Numbered from the stretch's first letter, positions 1-9,567 are shown. The stretch is DNA of 64,000 bases from Gemmatimonadales bacterium (GCA_036265815.1 DATAOI010000052.1:239260-303259), one strand, 5' to 3'. Program-made: numbers and translations. Notes: a model not told the origin generated them from the sequence alone.

Positions 1-24
1 CAGCCGAAAGGAGACACCGCCGAG

Positions 25-882
25 ATGAGGTACCCAACGATCTCGAAAACCGAGTCGAATGCCCTGAAGGTGCCGGGCGCCACGATCTACTATGAAATTC
101 GGGGATCCGGCCCGACGCTGGTGATGATCCCTGGTGGGCCCGTGGACGCCGGTATTTTCGCCGGTCTGGCCCGAAGCCTGGCGGATCGCTATACGGTAGT
201 GGCCTACGACCCGCGCGGAATCTCGCGCAGCACCCTGGACGGCGCGTCCGAGGACCAGCAGGTCGACGTTCTCGGCGATGATGCCGCGCAGCTCATCGAG
301 GCACTGGGCGGCGAGCCGGCCTATGTGCTGGGGACCAGCGGCGGCGGGCAGATCGGGCTCAACCTTGCCGCCCGACATCCCGAGCGGGTGCGCCTCCTCG
401 TGGCCCACGAGCCGCCCTGCGCAACCCTGCTTCCCGACGCTCAGCAAGTGCTGGCTCAAATCGAGGAGGTCTACGCCACCTATCGCCGGGAGGGCGCCAG
501 GCCCGGCATGCGCAAGTTTACCGAGCTCGTCGCATCGGGTGGCACGCAGCAGCGGCAACACCGGTCATCGCGGGTCGAGCCGGCCTCCGAGCTGGGTGAG
601 ACGTTTGCCCGGATCGGAGGCAACCTGGACTACTTCCTGGAGCACCTGCTCAGGCCGATCTCGTTCTACCTCCCCGACGTCGAGGCGCTGCGTGGCTTCC
701 CGGAGAAGGTCGTGGTGGGCATCGGCCAGGAGTCGGGGGGACAACTCGCCAGCCGCAGCGCGCTCGCGCTGGCCAGCAGGCTGGGAACCGAGCCGGTCGT
801 CTTCCCCGGCGACCACGGCGGCTACGGCGCTTACCCCGACAGCTTTGCGGAGACCCTGCAGGGCGTGCTTCGCAGCGAGTGA
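25..882 (+). CDS. alpha/beta hydrolase
   Basis: A 285-residue alpha/beta-hydrolase-fold protein. After a short N-terminal strand region it has an oxyanion-type PGGP stretch near residue 36, a DPRG turn near 62 and the nucleophile elbow GTSGGG with Ser105. A GDHGG segment close to the C-terminus is the likely catalytic His. The length is typical of small esterases, peroxidases or epoxide-hydrolase relatives, and no signal peptide is seen, so it should be cytoplasmic. The ATG follows an AAGGAG-type ribosome site with purines just upstream. The substrate cannot be told from sequence. The fold assignment is secure, the reaction is not. Confidence 0.85.
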   Translation: MRYPTISKTESNALKVPGATIYYEIRGSGPTLVMIPGGPVDAGIFAGLARSLADRYTVVAYDPRGISRSTLDGASEDQQVDVLGDDAAQLIEALGGEPAYVLGTSGGGQIGLNLAARHPERVRLLVAHEPPCATLLPDAQQVLAQIEEVYATYRREGARPGMRKFTELVASGGTQQRQHRSSRVEPASELGETFARIGGNLDYFLEHLLRPISFYLPDVEALRGFPEKVVVGIGQESGGQLASRSALALASRLGTEPVVFPGDHGGYGAYPDSFAETLQGVLRSE

Positions 883-969
883 TCGCATCGAGGATCTAGC
901 GGGTACGTGATCTTCGGGATATCTTCGGGTGGTCCGGCGCAGTGGCCGGCAGACCGAGGAGTGTCCCCT

Positions 970-1929
970 ATGGATGTGGATGTGCGTCAGGCATCGCGGC
1001 TGCGCCCCGCCCGCCGAGCCGGCTTGCGGTTGGCCAGCGGGGTGCAGCTCAAGTACTTCCTGCGGTATCAGCGGCTTCCGGCCGGGATGGGCGACCCCCG
1101 GATGCAAGTGGTCCAGCGGATCCTGGACTACATCGAGGCGGGCCGGCTGGCAGGTGACCTGGTCGACCGGGCCATCGCCGAGTTCCTGGAGTACCGCAAC
1201 AAGCGGGTCTACTTGTATCGGGCGGAGCCCTCCGCCCTGGTCCGGATCGATCTGGCGCGCTACCCGCTCCGGATCCGGACCTGGTCGGAGGCGCGTATCG
1301 AGTCGCTGCCCGACACGCCACAGGCCAACTACTCCTACATCGATGCCGAGCAGGTTCGGGTCACCTTCAGCGAAACCCATCGCCACCCCACCGTCGACCT
1401 CACGGCGGAGCGGGTCGGCTGGCGCCGCGCAGGGAAGATCATCGTGCTCGACGTGGATCGCCGCACCGGCTTCGTCACACTCGCGCTCGATCCGCCGGGC
1501 CTGATCCACCCTCACGGCAGCCGGCCGGTCGACTACTACGCCTTCTACGCCGGACAGGCGGAGGTCCTGCTGGGTACCCCGCTGGTCCCTTTCCCACTGC
1601 AGGGCCCGCTGTTGCGGCTCGAAGCCGGAAACCTGGTGCGGGTGCAGCAGGGCCGCGGCTCGACCATCGACGGCAGGATCGACATCCTCGCCTCGGGGCC
1701 CGACGTCCGTGCCATGCCGGCGTTTCAAGCGGTCCGGCCCAGTATCGCGGTGCGCGACTCGGGCCGATACGTCTGGCTGCCGGGCCACTCGACTCAGAAC
1801 GGAGCGCCCCGCCTGCTGCGCGAGGTGCCGACCGAAATCCATGCCGGCACCAGCATGGTCCGCTTCACCCGGGACTCGCTGGTGCAGGAGGTGCGGTATG
1901 TTCTGGGACAGATTCAGGCGCACAGCTGA
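970..1929 (+). CDS. hypothetical protein, first gene of a three-gene coupled operon
   Basis: A 319-residue protein I do not recognise. The first third is Arg-rich and predicted helical, around YFLRYQRLP and a later EYRNKRVYLYR segment. The rest looks beta-rich with many Arg, Val and aromatic residues and no signal peptide or membrane span. I chose ATG 970 because GAGGAG sits 8 nt upstream; a longer reading from 907 lacks such a site. The next gene starts inside its 3' end, with its GGAGG in this coding sequence, so the two are translationally coupled. Function unknown. Confidence 0.7.
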   Translation: MDVDVRQASRLRPARRAGLRLASGVQLKYFLRYQRLPAGMGDPRMQVVQRILDYIEAGRLAGDLVDRAIAEFLEYRNKRVYLYRAEPSALVRIDLARYPLRIRTWSEARIESLPDTPQANYSYIDAEQVRVTFSETHRHPTVDLTAERVGWRRAGKIIVLDVDRRTGFVTLALDPPGLIHPHGSRPVDYYAFYAGQAEVLLGTPLVPFPLQGPLLRLEAGNLVRVQQGRGSTIDGRIDILASGPDVRAMPAFQAVRPSIAVRDSGRYVWLPGHSTQNGAPRLLREVPTEIHAGTSMVRFTRDSLVQEVRYVLGQIQAHS

Positions 1930-2251
1930 GCCCGGGGTCCCCGCCGAGTGGGCGGACGATCTGGCCAAAGTCGAACAGATTATCGAGGGAGCGCCCCGGG
2001 GCGCGGCGGTGGACCCCATGATCGTCGCCGCGCTCACCGGGGTGCCGCTTGGCGCGGTCATCGCGCTCCTCCAGGTACTCGCCCGAGGGAAGCGGGGCCG
2101 CCTCGAGCTCCGGGTGATCGACGCGCGGGGCCAGGAGGTCGCCGCCTATCCCACTCTCCGTGACATCCCGGCCCAGGTGGAAGATCAGTTCGGCGACCTG
2201 ACCCGGGTGCATCCCGAGAACGTCGAGCTGGTCTTTCGGGTGCCAGCGTGA
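1898..2251 (+). CDS. small winged-helix-like hypothetical protein
   Basis: A 117-residue protein. ATG 1898 has GGAGG at 1886-1890, inside the preceding gene, and the two genes overlap by 32 nt. The middle, about residues 40-65, reads like a helix-turn-helix or small winged-helix fold, and the C-terminal 50 residues alternate hydrophobic positions like strands. No membrane segment is present. It probably acts with its neighbours, which flank it with overlaps on both sides. The winged-helix reading is an inference from pattern only. Confidence 0.65.
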   Translation: MFWDRFRRTAEPGVPAEWADDLAKVEQIIEGAPRGAAVDPMIVAALTGVPLGAVIALLQVLARGKRGRLELRVIDARGQEVAAYPTLRDIPAQVEDQFGDLTRVHPENVELVFRVPA

Positions 2252-2568
2252 ACCTCTCTCAGCTTCCCGATCTCCATCGTCTGAGGGCCGACTGCCGGAA
2301 CGCGCGTCTCAAGGCCTACTATGACGAGGCCATCCGCCAGACGCTCGCCGGGGTGCAGGACGAGCGCCTGCCCCACCATTTCATGCGCGCCGTCCTCTGG
2401 GTGCTGCTCGGCTTCTTCGCGGTTTCCGGCGGGATCGGAATTTTGGCAGCCCTCCGGGTCCTCCAGGTCGACCAGCCTGGCATGACCCTCATCTGGCGCA
2501 CCTTCGTGACCAGCGTGGTCGGCCTCGCGGCGGCCATGATCCGGGCAGCCTTGCCGGGTCGGCCTTAG
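2248..2568 (+). CDS. small two-span membrane protein
   Basis: A 106-residue protein starting with GTG in a GTGA overlap with the upstream stop. The N-terminal half is charged and helical, with many Arg and Glu. Two hydrophobic spans follow at roughly residues 48-70 and 78-100, so the charged part should face the cytoplasm. It closes the three-gene unit 970-2568. The arrangement of soluble protein, DNA-binding-like protein and membrane protein could suit sensing or membrane targeting, but no family is recognised. Confidence 0.65.
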   Translation: MNLSQLPDLHRLRADCRNARLKAYYDEAIRQTLAGVQDERLPHHFMRAVLWVLLGFFAVSGGIGILAALRVLQVDQPGMTLIWRTFVTSVVGLAAAMIRAALPGRP

Positions 2569-2670
2569 TTTGCATGGCGGAGAGGGATGGTGGTGCCGCA
2601 ACCTTTTCCGGCGTCCGCACGTCCAATCGACGGCTGAGTTGCTTCCACGCCTCCTCTGCTCGAGTGCCCC

Positions 2671-5118
2671 ATGGAAACCTTGCTCCAGGACCTCCGGTAC
2701 AGCCTCCGGCGTCTGATCAAGTCGCCTGGCTTCACCCTCGTGGTCATCCTGACGCTCGCCCTCGGCATCGGCGCCAACACCGCCATCTTCAGCGCGGTGA
2801 ACGCGGTGCTCCTCAGACCGCTGCCCTACCACGAGCCGGAGCAGCTGGTAACCATCCAGCATTTCTATCCCTCGCTCAACGACCTCAAGGCGCCGGTGTC
2901 GGTGCCCGGCTTCCGGGACTACCAGCAGCGGGGACGATCCTTCGCCTCGATGGCGGTGCAGACCAACTGGGCCGTCAACCTGACCGGCGTCGGCGAGCCG
3001 GTGCGGCTGCAGGGCGCGCGAGTGACCGGGCGGCTCTTCGCCACCCTCGAGGTCCCGGCGCTGCTGGGCCGCACCATCCAGCCGGGAGAGGACAGCGCCG
3101 GACGCGACCGGGTCGTGGTGCTCAGCTACGAACTCTGGCAGCGGCTCTTCGGAGGCGAGCGGAGCGTGGTCGGGCGGAGCCTCTCGCTCAACGGTGAGAA
3201 CTACCAGGTGATCGGTGTCATGCCCCCTGGATTCCGGGATTTCTTCAATCGGAACGGGGAGATCTGGGCCCCGCTGGTCTTCACTCCGGATCAGTACGCG
3301 GACAACGCGCGGACCCAGGAGTATCTCAATCTGACCGGGCGTCTCAAGACCGGCGTTCCCCTTGCCCAGGCCGCATCCGAGATGAAGAGTCTCGCGGAGC
3401 GGCTCAAGCGACAGTACCCGGACGTCTATGCCCCCGACTGGAGTCTCACGGTCACGCCGCTCAGTCAGCTGGCCACCGGCGACATCCGGCCGGCCCTGCT
3501 GGTCCTGCTCGGCGCGGTCGGGTTCGTGCTGCTCATCGCCTGCGCCAACGTGGCCAACCTGCTGTTGGCGCGCGCGGCGGCGCGGAGCAAGGAGATCGCG
3601 GTGCGCACCGCACTCGGCGCCACCCGCGACCGGCTGATTCGCCAGCTGCTGACCGAGAGTGTCCTCCTGGCGCTGGGCGGTGGGGCCGTGGGCCTGGGGC
3701 TCGCCTTCTGGGGACTGCGTGCGGTGGTGGCGGTCAACGCGGCCAACCTTCCCCGGGCCGACGAGATCGGCATCGACCTCAAGGTCGCGGGTTTCACCCT
3801 CATCGTCTCCCTGGTGACGGGCCTCCTCTTCGGACTCGCGCCGGCGCTGCAGCTCTCGGTCGCGGACCTGCACGGCTCGCTCAAGGAAGGCGGCCGGGGG
3901 TCTGCCGGCGACCGCAAGGGCCAGGCTGTCCGCCGGTCACTCGTGGTGGCCGAAGTAGCGCTCGCGCTCACTCTGCTCACCGGCGCGGGGCTCCTGGTGA
4001 AGAGCTTCGCCCGGCTGCAGGGCGTCGATCCAGGATTCGCGCCCGACCACCTCCTCACCTTCAACCTTTCGCTCCCCGCCGCGAAATACCCCGCCGACAC
4101 GCAGCAGATCGCGTTCTTCGATCAGGCGCTGCCCGCCATCGGGCGGATTCCAGGCGTACGCGCCGTGGGTGCGACCTCGGTCATGCCCTTCAGCGGCTCC
4201 TGGACGACCGGCAGCTTCCAGGTCGAGGGCTACCAGCCACCCAGGAACCAGCCGGGCCCCTGGGGTGACATCCGGATCGTGAGTCCCGGTTTCTTTCAGA
4301 CGCTGCGGATCCCACTCATCCGGGGTCGGCTGCTCTCCGACGAGGACCGCGCGGGCTCCCGGCCCGTGGCGGTGATAGACGAGGAGTTCGTCCGGCGCTA
4401 TTGGCCCCGGGAGGATCCGCTGGGTAAGCGGTTCACCTTCGGGCCGCCCGCCGGCGCGACGGACACTTCCGCGCGGGAGTGGATCGAGGTGGTGGGGGTG
4501 GTGGGGCACACCAAGCACGAGGGGCTCGACGCCGAGGCACGGCTGCAGCTCTATCTCCCATACCGGCAGGCGGGGCGGCAAGCCCTCTGGGCCGCTGTGC
4601 GGACCGCGGGTGACCCGGAGCGCTACACCAACCTGGTGCGCGCGGCGGTTCGGTCGGTCGACCCGGACCAGCCCATTGCGCTGGTGCGGACCATGGACGA
4701 CCTGATCGCGTTGTCGGTGGGCCAGCGGCGGCTCTCGATGCTGCTGCTGAGCCTCTTCTCCGGCATCGCCCTGGTGCTGGCATCAGTCGGCATCTACGGA
4801 GTGATGAGCTACTCGGTGAGCCAACGCTCCCGCGAGCTGGGCGTCCGGATCGCCCTTGGCGCCGCCCGGCGCGACGTGCTGAGGCTGGTGCTCAGGCAGG
4901 GGATGACGCTCGCGGTGCTGGGGATCGGGATCGGAGTTGGGGCGGCTTTCCTGCTGGCCCGGCTGATCCGGAGCCAGCTCTATCAGGTCGGGACGGGCGA
5001 TCCGCTGACCTTCATCGGCGTGGCGCTCCTGCTGGGCCTCACCGCGCTGGCCGCAAACCTGATTCCGGCGCTGCGGGCCACGCGGGTGGACCCGGCGGTG
5101 GTGCTCCGGGAGGAATGA
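2671..5118 (+). CDS. ADOP family ABC transporter permease (MacB/FtsX-like)
   Basis: An 815-residue duplicated orphan permease. It starts with a MacB-type periplasmic-domain leader ('DLRYSLRRL', first span about residues 20-45). A large extracytoplasmic MacB core follows, then an FtsX block of three spans (about 270-390), a second MacB core and a second FtsX block (about 690-810). The C-terminal signature [11 protein letters not shown] is typical of the family. Such proteins are abundant in Acidobacteria and Gemmatimonadota and usually lack an adjacent ATPase; none is nearby here. The substrate is unknown; efflux or lipoprotein-related export is the family guess. Confidence 0.9.
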   Translation: METLLQDLRYSLRRLIKSPGFTLVVILTLALGIGANTAIFSAVNAVLLRPLPYHEPEQLVTIQHFYPSLNDLKAPVSVPGFRDYQQRGRSFASMAVQTNWAVNLTGVGEPVRLQGARVTGRLFATLEVPALLGRTIQPGEDSAGRDRVVVLSYELWQRLFGGERSVVGRSLSLNGENYQVIGVMPPGFRDFFNRNGEIWAPLVFTPDQYADNARTQEYLNLTGRLKTGVPLAQAASEMKSLAERLKRQYPDVYAPDWSLTVTPLSQLATGDIRPALLVLLGAVGFVLLIACANVANLLLARAAARSKEIAVRTALGATRDRLIRQLLTESVLLALGGGAVGLGLAFWGLRAVVAVNAANLPRADEIGIDLKVAGFTLIVSLVTGLLFGLAPALQLSVADLHGSLKEGGRGSAGDRKGQAVRRSLVVAEVALALTLLTGAGLLVKSFARLQGVDPGFAPDHLLTFNLSLPAAKYPADTQQIAFFDQALPAIGRIPGVRAVGATSVMPFSGSWTTGSFQVEGYQPPRNQPGPWGDIRIVSPGFFQTLRIPLIRGRLLSDEDRAGSRPVAVIDEEFVRRYWPREDPLGKRFTFGPPAGATDTSAREWIEVVGVVGHTKHEGLDAEARLQLYLPYRQAGRQALWAAVRTAGDPERYTNLVRAAVRSVDPDQPIALVRTMDDLIALSVGQRRLSMLLLSLFSGIALVLASVGIYGVMSYSVSQRSRELGVRIALGAARRDVLRLVLRQGMTLAVLGIGIGVGAAFLLARLIRSQLYQVGTGDPLTFIGVALLLGLTALAANLIPALRATRVDPAVVLREE

Positions 5119-5208
5119 ATGCTGATTGTGCATCAGAAACAGCCTGATTTGCGACAGTATTGTGACTTTAGGTAGCAAAATCGCTCGAATCAGCAGGGGT
5201 GCTAACGT

Positions 5209-5231
5209 AATCGTGCATAAAATGCACGATT
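5209..5231. promoter_or_regulatory. perfect 10-bp palindrome upstream of amt (probable operator)
   Basis: AATCGTGCAT, three A residues, then ATGCACGATT: a perfect inverted repeat of 10 bp arms. Its centre (5220) lies about 61 bp before the predicted amt start point, the class I activator position. It has no T-tract, so it is not an intrinsic terminator. It does not match the NtrC consensus. Confidence 0.6.
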
Positions 5232-5245
5232 TGCGTGACAACGCC

Positions 5246-5274
5246 TTGCGCCTGCCGGTCCGGGGGAGTACAAT
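5246..5274 (+). promoter_or_regulatory. sigma70-type promoter of amt-PII
   Basis: TTGCGC at 5246-5251 and TACAAT at 5269-5274 with a 17-bp spacer, giving a start near 5281. It sits in a locally AT-richer gap between the ADOP permease and amt. Confidence 0.6.
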
Positions 5275-5329
5275 GCCGTAGGCTCCGCCATCCGGGGCGG
5301 GCCGCCACCCCGAACGCACAGGATGCAAG

Positions 5330-6664
5330 GTGACTCGGATCCCTCTGCTGCTCGCCCTCCAGGATGCCACGCCCGCCGTGGTCCCGGCCGATACCGCCTG
5401 GATGCTGGTGTCCACCGCGCTGGTGCTGCTCATGACCCCCGCCCTCGCCTTCTTCTATGGCGGGCTGGTCCGCTCCAAGAACTCGCTCAACACCATGATG
5501 ATGAGCTTCGCGGCGCTGGGCGTCGTGGGAGTCACCTGGGCGCTGTTGGCCTATACCCTCGCCTTCGCCGACGGCAACGCGCTGATCGGCGGCTGGGGAA
5601 ACGCGCTCCTGAGCGGCGTCGGGACCGAGGCCAAGGGCACCATTCCGCACGTCCTCTTCATGGCGTTCCAGGGCACCTTCGCCATCATCACGGCGGCGCT
5701 CATCTCCGGCGCGGTGGTCGAGCGCATGCGATTCGGGCCCTATCTGGTGTTCATCGCGCTCTGGACGCTGCTGGTCTACGCTCCGGTGGCGCACTGGGTG
5801 TGGGGCGGCGGCTGGCTCATGACCCGCGGCGTGCTCGACTTCGCCGGCGGCACGGTCGTGCACATCAACGCCGGCGTCTCCGCGCTGGTGGCGGCGCTCG
5901 TTCTGGGAGTCCGGAAGGACTACGCCCGCCAGGCCATCCTCCCCCACAACGTGCCCTTCACCCTGCTGGGCGCAGGGCTGCTCTGGTTTGGCTGGTTCGG
6001 CTTCAACGGCGGCAGCGCACTCGCGGCCAACGAGCTGGCCGCGCTGGCGTTCACCAACACCTTTCTGGCCCCGATGGCCACGCTGGTGGTCTGGGTGCTG
6101 CTGGACTATTTCCGCACCGGACACGCCACTGCGGTAGGCGGCGCCACCGGGATCGTCATCGGCCTCGTGGCCATCACGCCCGCCGCCGGATTTGTGAGCC
6201 CGGCCAGCGCCCTCCTGCTGGGCGCCCTGGCTGCGTTCCCCAGCTACTTCACCATCGTGCTGCGCTCCCGCACCCGGCTGGACGACTCGCTCGACGTGTT
6301 CGCCGGACACGGCATCGGCGGCATGACCGGCGCGCTGCTCACCGGTGTGTTCGCCCAGAAGGCCTGGAACGCCGCCGGCGCAGACGGGCTCATCGCCGGC
6401 AACGCCGCCCAGCTGGGCATCCAGGCGCTCGGTGTGGTCAGCTCGATCGCCTATTCCGCCATCATGACGTTCGGCATCCTCAAGCTCCTGGCACTTGTCA
6501 CTGCGCTCCGCACCGAGCCGCGCACCGAAGGCGTAGGTATGGACGTGAGCCAGCACGGCGAAGAAGCGTACAGCAGCGGCGAGGGGTCGATCCTGGTCAT
6601 TCCCGATGCGGGCGCGGCACCGGCGCCGGCCCGCGCCCTCACCCCGCAGACCGTGGCGCGTTGA
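5330..6664 (+). CDS. amt: ammonium transporter (Amt family)
   Basis: A 444-residue inner-membrane ammonium channel with about 11 spans. The Amt signature FFYGGLVRSKN is near residue 43. The two pore histidines are in the VHINAG (about residue 180) and GHGIGG (about 325) segments. An N-terminal hydrophobic leader precedes the first conserved span. The start is GTG 5330 with an AGGA site about 7 nt upstream; an overlapping ATG at 5323 is in another frame. The PII gene begins 18 nt after the stop, the usual Amt-GlnK pairing in which PII gates the channel. Transcription probably starts at the TTGCGC/TACAAT promoter upstream. Confidence 0.96.
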   Translation: MTRIPLLLALQDATPAVVPADTAWMLVSTALVLLMTPALAFFYGGLVRSKNSLNTMMMSFAALGVVGVTWALLAYTLAFADGNALIGGWGNALLSGVGTEAKGTIPHVLFMAFQGTFAIITAALISGAVVERMRFGPYLVFIALWTLLVYAPVAHWVWGGGWLMTRGVLDFAGGTVVHINAGVSALVAALVLGVRKDYARQAILPHNVPFTLLGAGLLWFGWFGFNGGSALAANELAALAFTNTFLAPMATLVVWVLLDYFRTGHATAVGGATGIVIGLVAITPAAGFVSPASALLLGALAAFPSYFTIVLRSRTRLDDSLDVFAGHGIGGMTGALLTGVFAQKAWNAAGADGLIAGNAAQLGIQALGVVSSIAYSAIMTFGILKLLALVTALRTEPRTEGVGMDVSQHGEEAYSSGEGSILVIPDAGAAPAPARALTPQTVAR

Positions 6665-6682
6665 CGCCGAAAGGACCGTGGC

Positions 6683-7045
6683 ATGAAGCTCATCGTGGCG
6701 ATCATCAGGCCCGACCGCCTGAATGAGGTGCTCGAGGCGCTCTATCGGGCGGAGGTGAGGGGACTTACTGTTTCGCGGGTGATGGGGCACGGCGGCGAGA
6801 CCGACCGGGTCGAGACCTATCGCGGCACTACCGTGAAGATGGAGTTGCAGGAGAAGGTGCGGCTCGAGATCGGTGTCTCCGAGCCGTTCGTCGGGGTCAC
6901 CGTGCGGGCGATTCTTAGCGCCGCCCACACCGGCGAAGTGGGCGATGGCAAGGTCTTCGTCCTCGACGTGGAGCAGGTGCACCGGATCCGCACCGGCGAG
7001 CGGGACGAGGGCGCCGTCACGCCGGCCTTGGCGCCGCTTCTCTGA
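6683..7045 (+). CDS. PII-family nitrogen regulator with atypical T-loop
   Basis: A 120-residue PII protein starting MKLIVAIIRPDRLNEV, the typical first strand and helix. The T-loop region reads YRGTTVKMELQEK: Tyr46-Arg47-Gly48 is kept, but residue 51 is Val instead of the uridylylated Tyr. The B-loop TGEVGDGKVFV is normal, so ATP/ADP and 2-oxoglutarate binding is expected. The C-terminus is extended. It follows amt with an 18-nt gap and probably regulates that channel. The GlnB/GlnK distinction is not made here; uridylylation at residue 51 is not possible. Confidence 0.93.
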   Translation: MKLIVAIIRPDRLNEVLEALYRAEVRGLTVSRVMGHGGETDRVETYRGTTVKMELQEKVRLEIGVSEPFVGVTVRAILSAAHTGEVGDGKVFVLDVEQVHRIRTGERDEGAVTPALAPLL

Positions 7046-7057
7046 GGTCCGGACGGC

Positions 7058-8353
7058 TTACTTGAGATCCCCCGGCAGCCGCGGCGAGGCGAGCAGGGCC
7101 CCGAAGGCCCGCCACCGCGCCGCGGTCGAGTCGTGGCCCTCCCGCTCCACCCAGGCCGCCACCAGGTCTTTTCCCAGGTTGTAATTGATCACGTAGCTCC
7201 GATAGGTCTCGATGAATCGCAGCGTCTTGGCCGCCTGCTCGGGGCTCTGGAGCCAATAGCGCCCCATCGCCGCTGTGGCACCCGCCGAGTCCAGCTCGCC
7301 GTTGAGATAGCGGCGGGCCACCTCGTTCCTCGCGTAGTTGAGCCGCTCCATCACTACCCGCACCGCCGCGTTCCGCTCCGCCAGCGCCGGATTGAGCCCC
7401 GCCAGCGGAAACAGCGAATTCCGCTCGAAGTTGGTCCGCTCCGCCGCGGGGAAGGCCATGTCGATCCCGAAGTTGGCGCTCCCCTCGGCGATGAGCGACT
7501 GAGGGCTGAACAGCGGATACACCGACAGCTCGACCCATCCCCGTCCCCGCTCCAATGCCCGCTCGAGCATCGCGTTGTAGACGTGGTGCCCGGGATATCC
7601 CTCGTGACAGGCCAGATCGATGGCACGGTCCACCGCGATCGGAAAGTCCTGGTTCACCTGGATGATGCTGTGGTACCCACCCTTGTACCAGTTGTAGGCG
7701 TTCCAGGGCGTGCCCTTGACGTACTCCAGGTCGAAGCGCTCGCCCTCAGGCAGCGTGAGATGCGCCATGGTGCGCGCCCGGCACGCGGCAATGGCGGTCT
7801 TGAACACGGTGTCGACCCGTGCCGCGGGAATCAGCGTACTGTCACGGAACAGCGCGTAGCGCCGCGCCAGCGGGGCTCGGCCCGGGAGCAACAAATCCAA
7901 CCGGGCGAGCAGCGAATCGAAGTGGGCATCGGAGAGATGTGGCGGCCTGGCGTCGTACAGCGCCACGGCTTCCCGGTCGAACTTCAACCGCTTGCCTTCG
8001 AGCATCCCCGCCCGGGCCGAAAGCGCGCCGAGCTGGGTGCGGAGATACCGGTGCCGCATCTGGACCAGCGAGTCAGTATAGGCCGGCACGCTGTCGCCCA
8101 GGATGGCGATGAGCGAATCCGCCGCCGTGCGGAGCTGCCCGACGGTCAGTGACTCGCGTTCCGCCAGGGTCTTGAGCGAGTCCGGGCCGTAGTACGCATC
8201 GACGTAGTTGGGATCGTGCCGGCCGAGGCCGAGGACCAGGGTGACGTAGCGGCGGGCGACCCTGTCGAGCACGACGGGGTCGGCGGCCTTGGGTCCGCGT
8301 AGGCACCCGGTCAGAATGGAGAGGAAGAGGATTGGGCCCAGGAACCACCGCAT
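7058..8353 (-). CDS. lipoprotein metallopeptidase-like protein with HEGYPGHH
   Basis: A 431-residue secreted lipoprotein: the signal peptide ends at lipobox LTGC with Cys17. The start at 8353 is chosen because it gives a complete signal peptide and has GGAG upstream; an earlier start would add 13 charged residues. The motif HEGYPGHH at residues 250-257 resembles the zinc site of DUF885-type proteins, and a downstream LIAEGSANFG segment supplies a candidate Glu ligand. It probably faces the periplasm. It converges with the PII gene, 12 nt between stops. Peptidase activity is inferred from motif only. Confidence 0.75.
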   Translation of the reverse strand: MRWFLGPILFLSILTGCLRGPKAADPVVLDRVARRYVTLVLGLGRHDPNYVDAYYGPDSLKTLAERESLTVGQLRTAADSLIAILGDSVPAYTDSLVQMRHRYLRTQLGALSARAGMLEGKRLKFDREAVALYDARPPHLSDAHFDSLLARLDLLLPGRAPLARRYALFRDSTLIPAARVDTVFKTAIAACRARTMAHLTLPEGERFDLEYVKGTPWNAYNWYKGGYHSIIQVNQDFPIAVDRAIDLACHEGYPGHHVYNAMLERALERGRGWVELSVYPLFSPQSLIAEGSANFGIDMAFPAAERTNFERNSLFPLAGLNPALAERNAAVRVVMERLNYARNEVARRYLNGELDSAGATAAMGRYWLQSPEQAAKTLRFIETYRSYVINYNLGKDLVAAWVEREGHDSTAARWRAFGALLASPRLPGDLK

Positions 8354-8400
8354 CGAACGACTCCGGTGAAGGTGCTCAATAGTAGCGACCACGGAATGCT

Positions 8401-9567
8401 TCAGGGATGGAGTGCCCAGGCGAGAAACCGTTCGGTCTGAAACAGCGCGAGCTGGGCGCTCAAGCCGTTGGAGATCGCGTCGAACCCGTGCTCCGCCCAG
8501 GGAATCTCCAGCAGGACCGATGTGGTGCCGGTCCTCTTGAGCCGCGCCTGCAGCATCGTCCCGAAGCGGGCCTCCACGATGTTGTCACGCCCCGCGTAGA
8601 CCAGCAGCGTGGGTGGCAGCGGCCGAGTCACGTAGGTGATCGGCGACGCCTCGCGATACCGCAGCGGCTCTTCCGCCGGGGTCCCGCCGAGGTAGGCTTC
8701 CTCGATCGTGCGGACATGCAACGGATCGGGGCGGGGCGGGTGCCGGTACCCTTCGGTGAGATCGACCGGACCGTAGTAGATCACCACTGCCTGGACCGGC
8801 GGTGCCCCGGGTTCGTACGCGGCCAGCATCGCGAGCTGACCGCCCGATGACCGGCCCAATAGCGCCAGCCGGGCCGGATCGGCGTCGTAGCGTTGGCCGC
8901 TGTCCCGGACCCAGGTGAGCGCCGCCCGCACGTCCTCGATCTGCGCGGGCCACTGCCAGCGGGGCGCGTGACGGTAGTCGACGGCGAAGACGACGTAGCC
9001 GTGACCCGCGAGATACCCGGCGAATGCCGCGTTGGCCGACGGCGAGCCGGTCTGCCAGGCACCTCCGTAGATCTGTACCACCCCAGGGTGCCGGCCTGCC
9101 TTCGCCGGGCGATACACATCGAGCGTGAGCCGCGCGCCATCGTGTATGGCGAACGGAACGCCCCGAGTGACGCGTGCGTCCGCCCGATCGACCCCCCGCA
9201 CGAGCTCCGACACGACCAGCGGCGTCCGCCGCATCTCGCTCCGGACGCCGGCCGGTACGTGGGCCAGGTAGTGCTCCCCGAGCGCGGAGCGCATCGCGGC
9301 GTCGAACCCTGCGGCCACGCCGGCAAACTGGAGCAGCGGACGGGACGCGAGCGCCAGCGCGAGCAGCGCCAACCCCAGTGCGACGCGTGCCGCCTTCGAG
9401 CGGCCCACGTCCATCAGCGCGAGCCCAGCCGCGAGGGTCGCGAGACTCGCCAGCCAAACGCTGACCTCGGGTGCTCCCACTGCCAGGAGCAGCAGCGGGT
9501 ACGTCGGCGGCGGCAGCACGATCCACGACGCGAGGAACAGCGCGATTGCCGCCAGCCCGAGCTTCAC
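8401..9567 (-). CDS. membrane-anchored alpha/beta hydrolase (esterase/lipase HSL-like)
   Basis: A 388-residue protein with three or four hydrophobic spans in the first 85 residues and an alpha/beta hydrolase domain after about residue 130. The oxyanion motif is YGGAW, near residue 190 (HGGGW-like with Tyr replacing His). The nucleophile elbow is GRSSGG, an Asp follows in AGRDN, and the catalytic His is in AEHGFD near the end. I chose GTG 9567 because GCAGGAGG lies 6 nt upstream; a longer reading would have a non-hydrophobic Ser/Arg-rich extension. The substrate is unknown. It is divergent from the methyltransferase gene. Confidence 0.8.
   Translation of the reverse strand: MKLGLAAIALFLASWIVLPPPTYPLLLLAVGAPEVSVWLASLATLAAGLALMDVGRSKAARVALGLALLALALASRPLLQFAGVAAGFDAAMRSALGEHYLAHVPAGVRSEMRRTPLVVSELVRGVDRADARVTRGVPFAIHDGARLTLDVYRPAKAGRHPGVVQIYGGAWQTGSPSANAAFAGYLAGHGYVVFAVDYRHAPRWQWPAQIEDVRAALTWVRDSGQRYDADPARLALLGRSSGGQLAMLAAYEPGAPPVQAVVIYYGPVDLTEGYRHPPRPDPLHVRTIEEAYLGGTPAEEPLRYREASPITYVTRPLPPTLLVYAGRDNIVEARFGTMLQARLKRTGTTSVLLEIPWAEHGFDAISNGLSAQLALFQTERFLAWALHP

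Noticed and set aside
565..2061. Long minus-strand open frame of 498 codons
   Set aside because: It is antisense to the hydrolase and the three-gene operon, has Arg/Pro/Gly-rich low-complexity content and no ribosome site. Similar antisense frames occur at 2185-3873, 5168-6982 and many other places, as expected at high GC.
5209..5231. NtrC binding site
   Set aside because: The arms are GTGCAT/ATGCAC, whereas NtrC sites are of the GCACC/GGTGC type.
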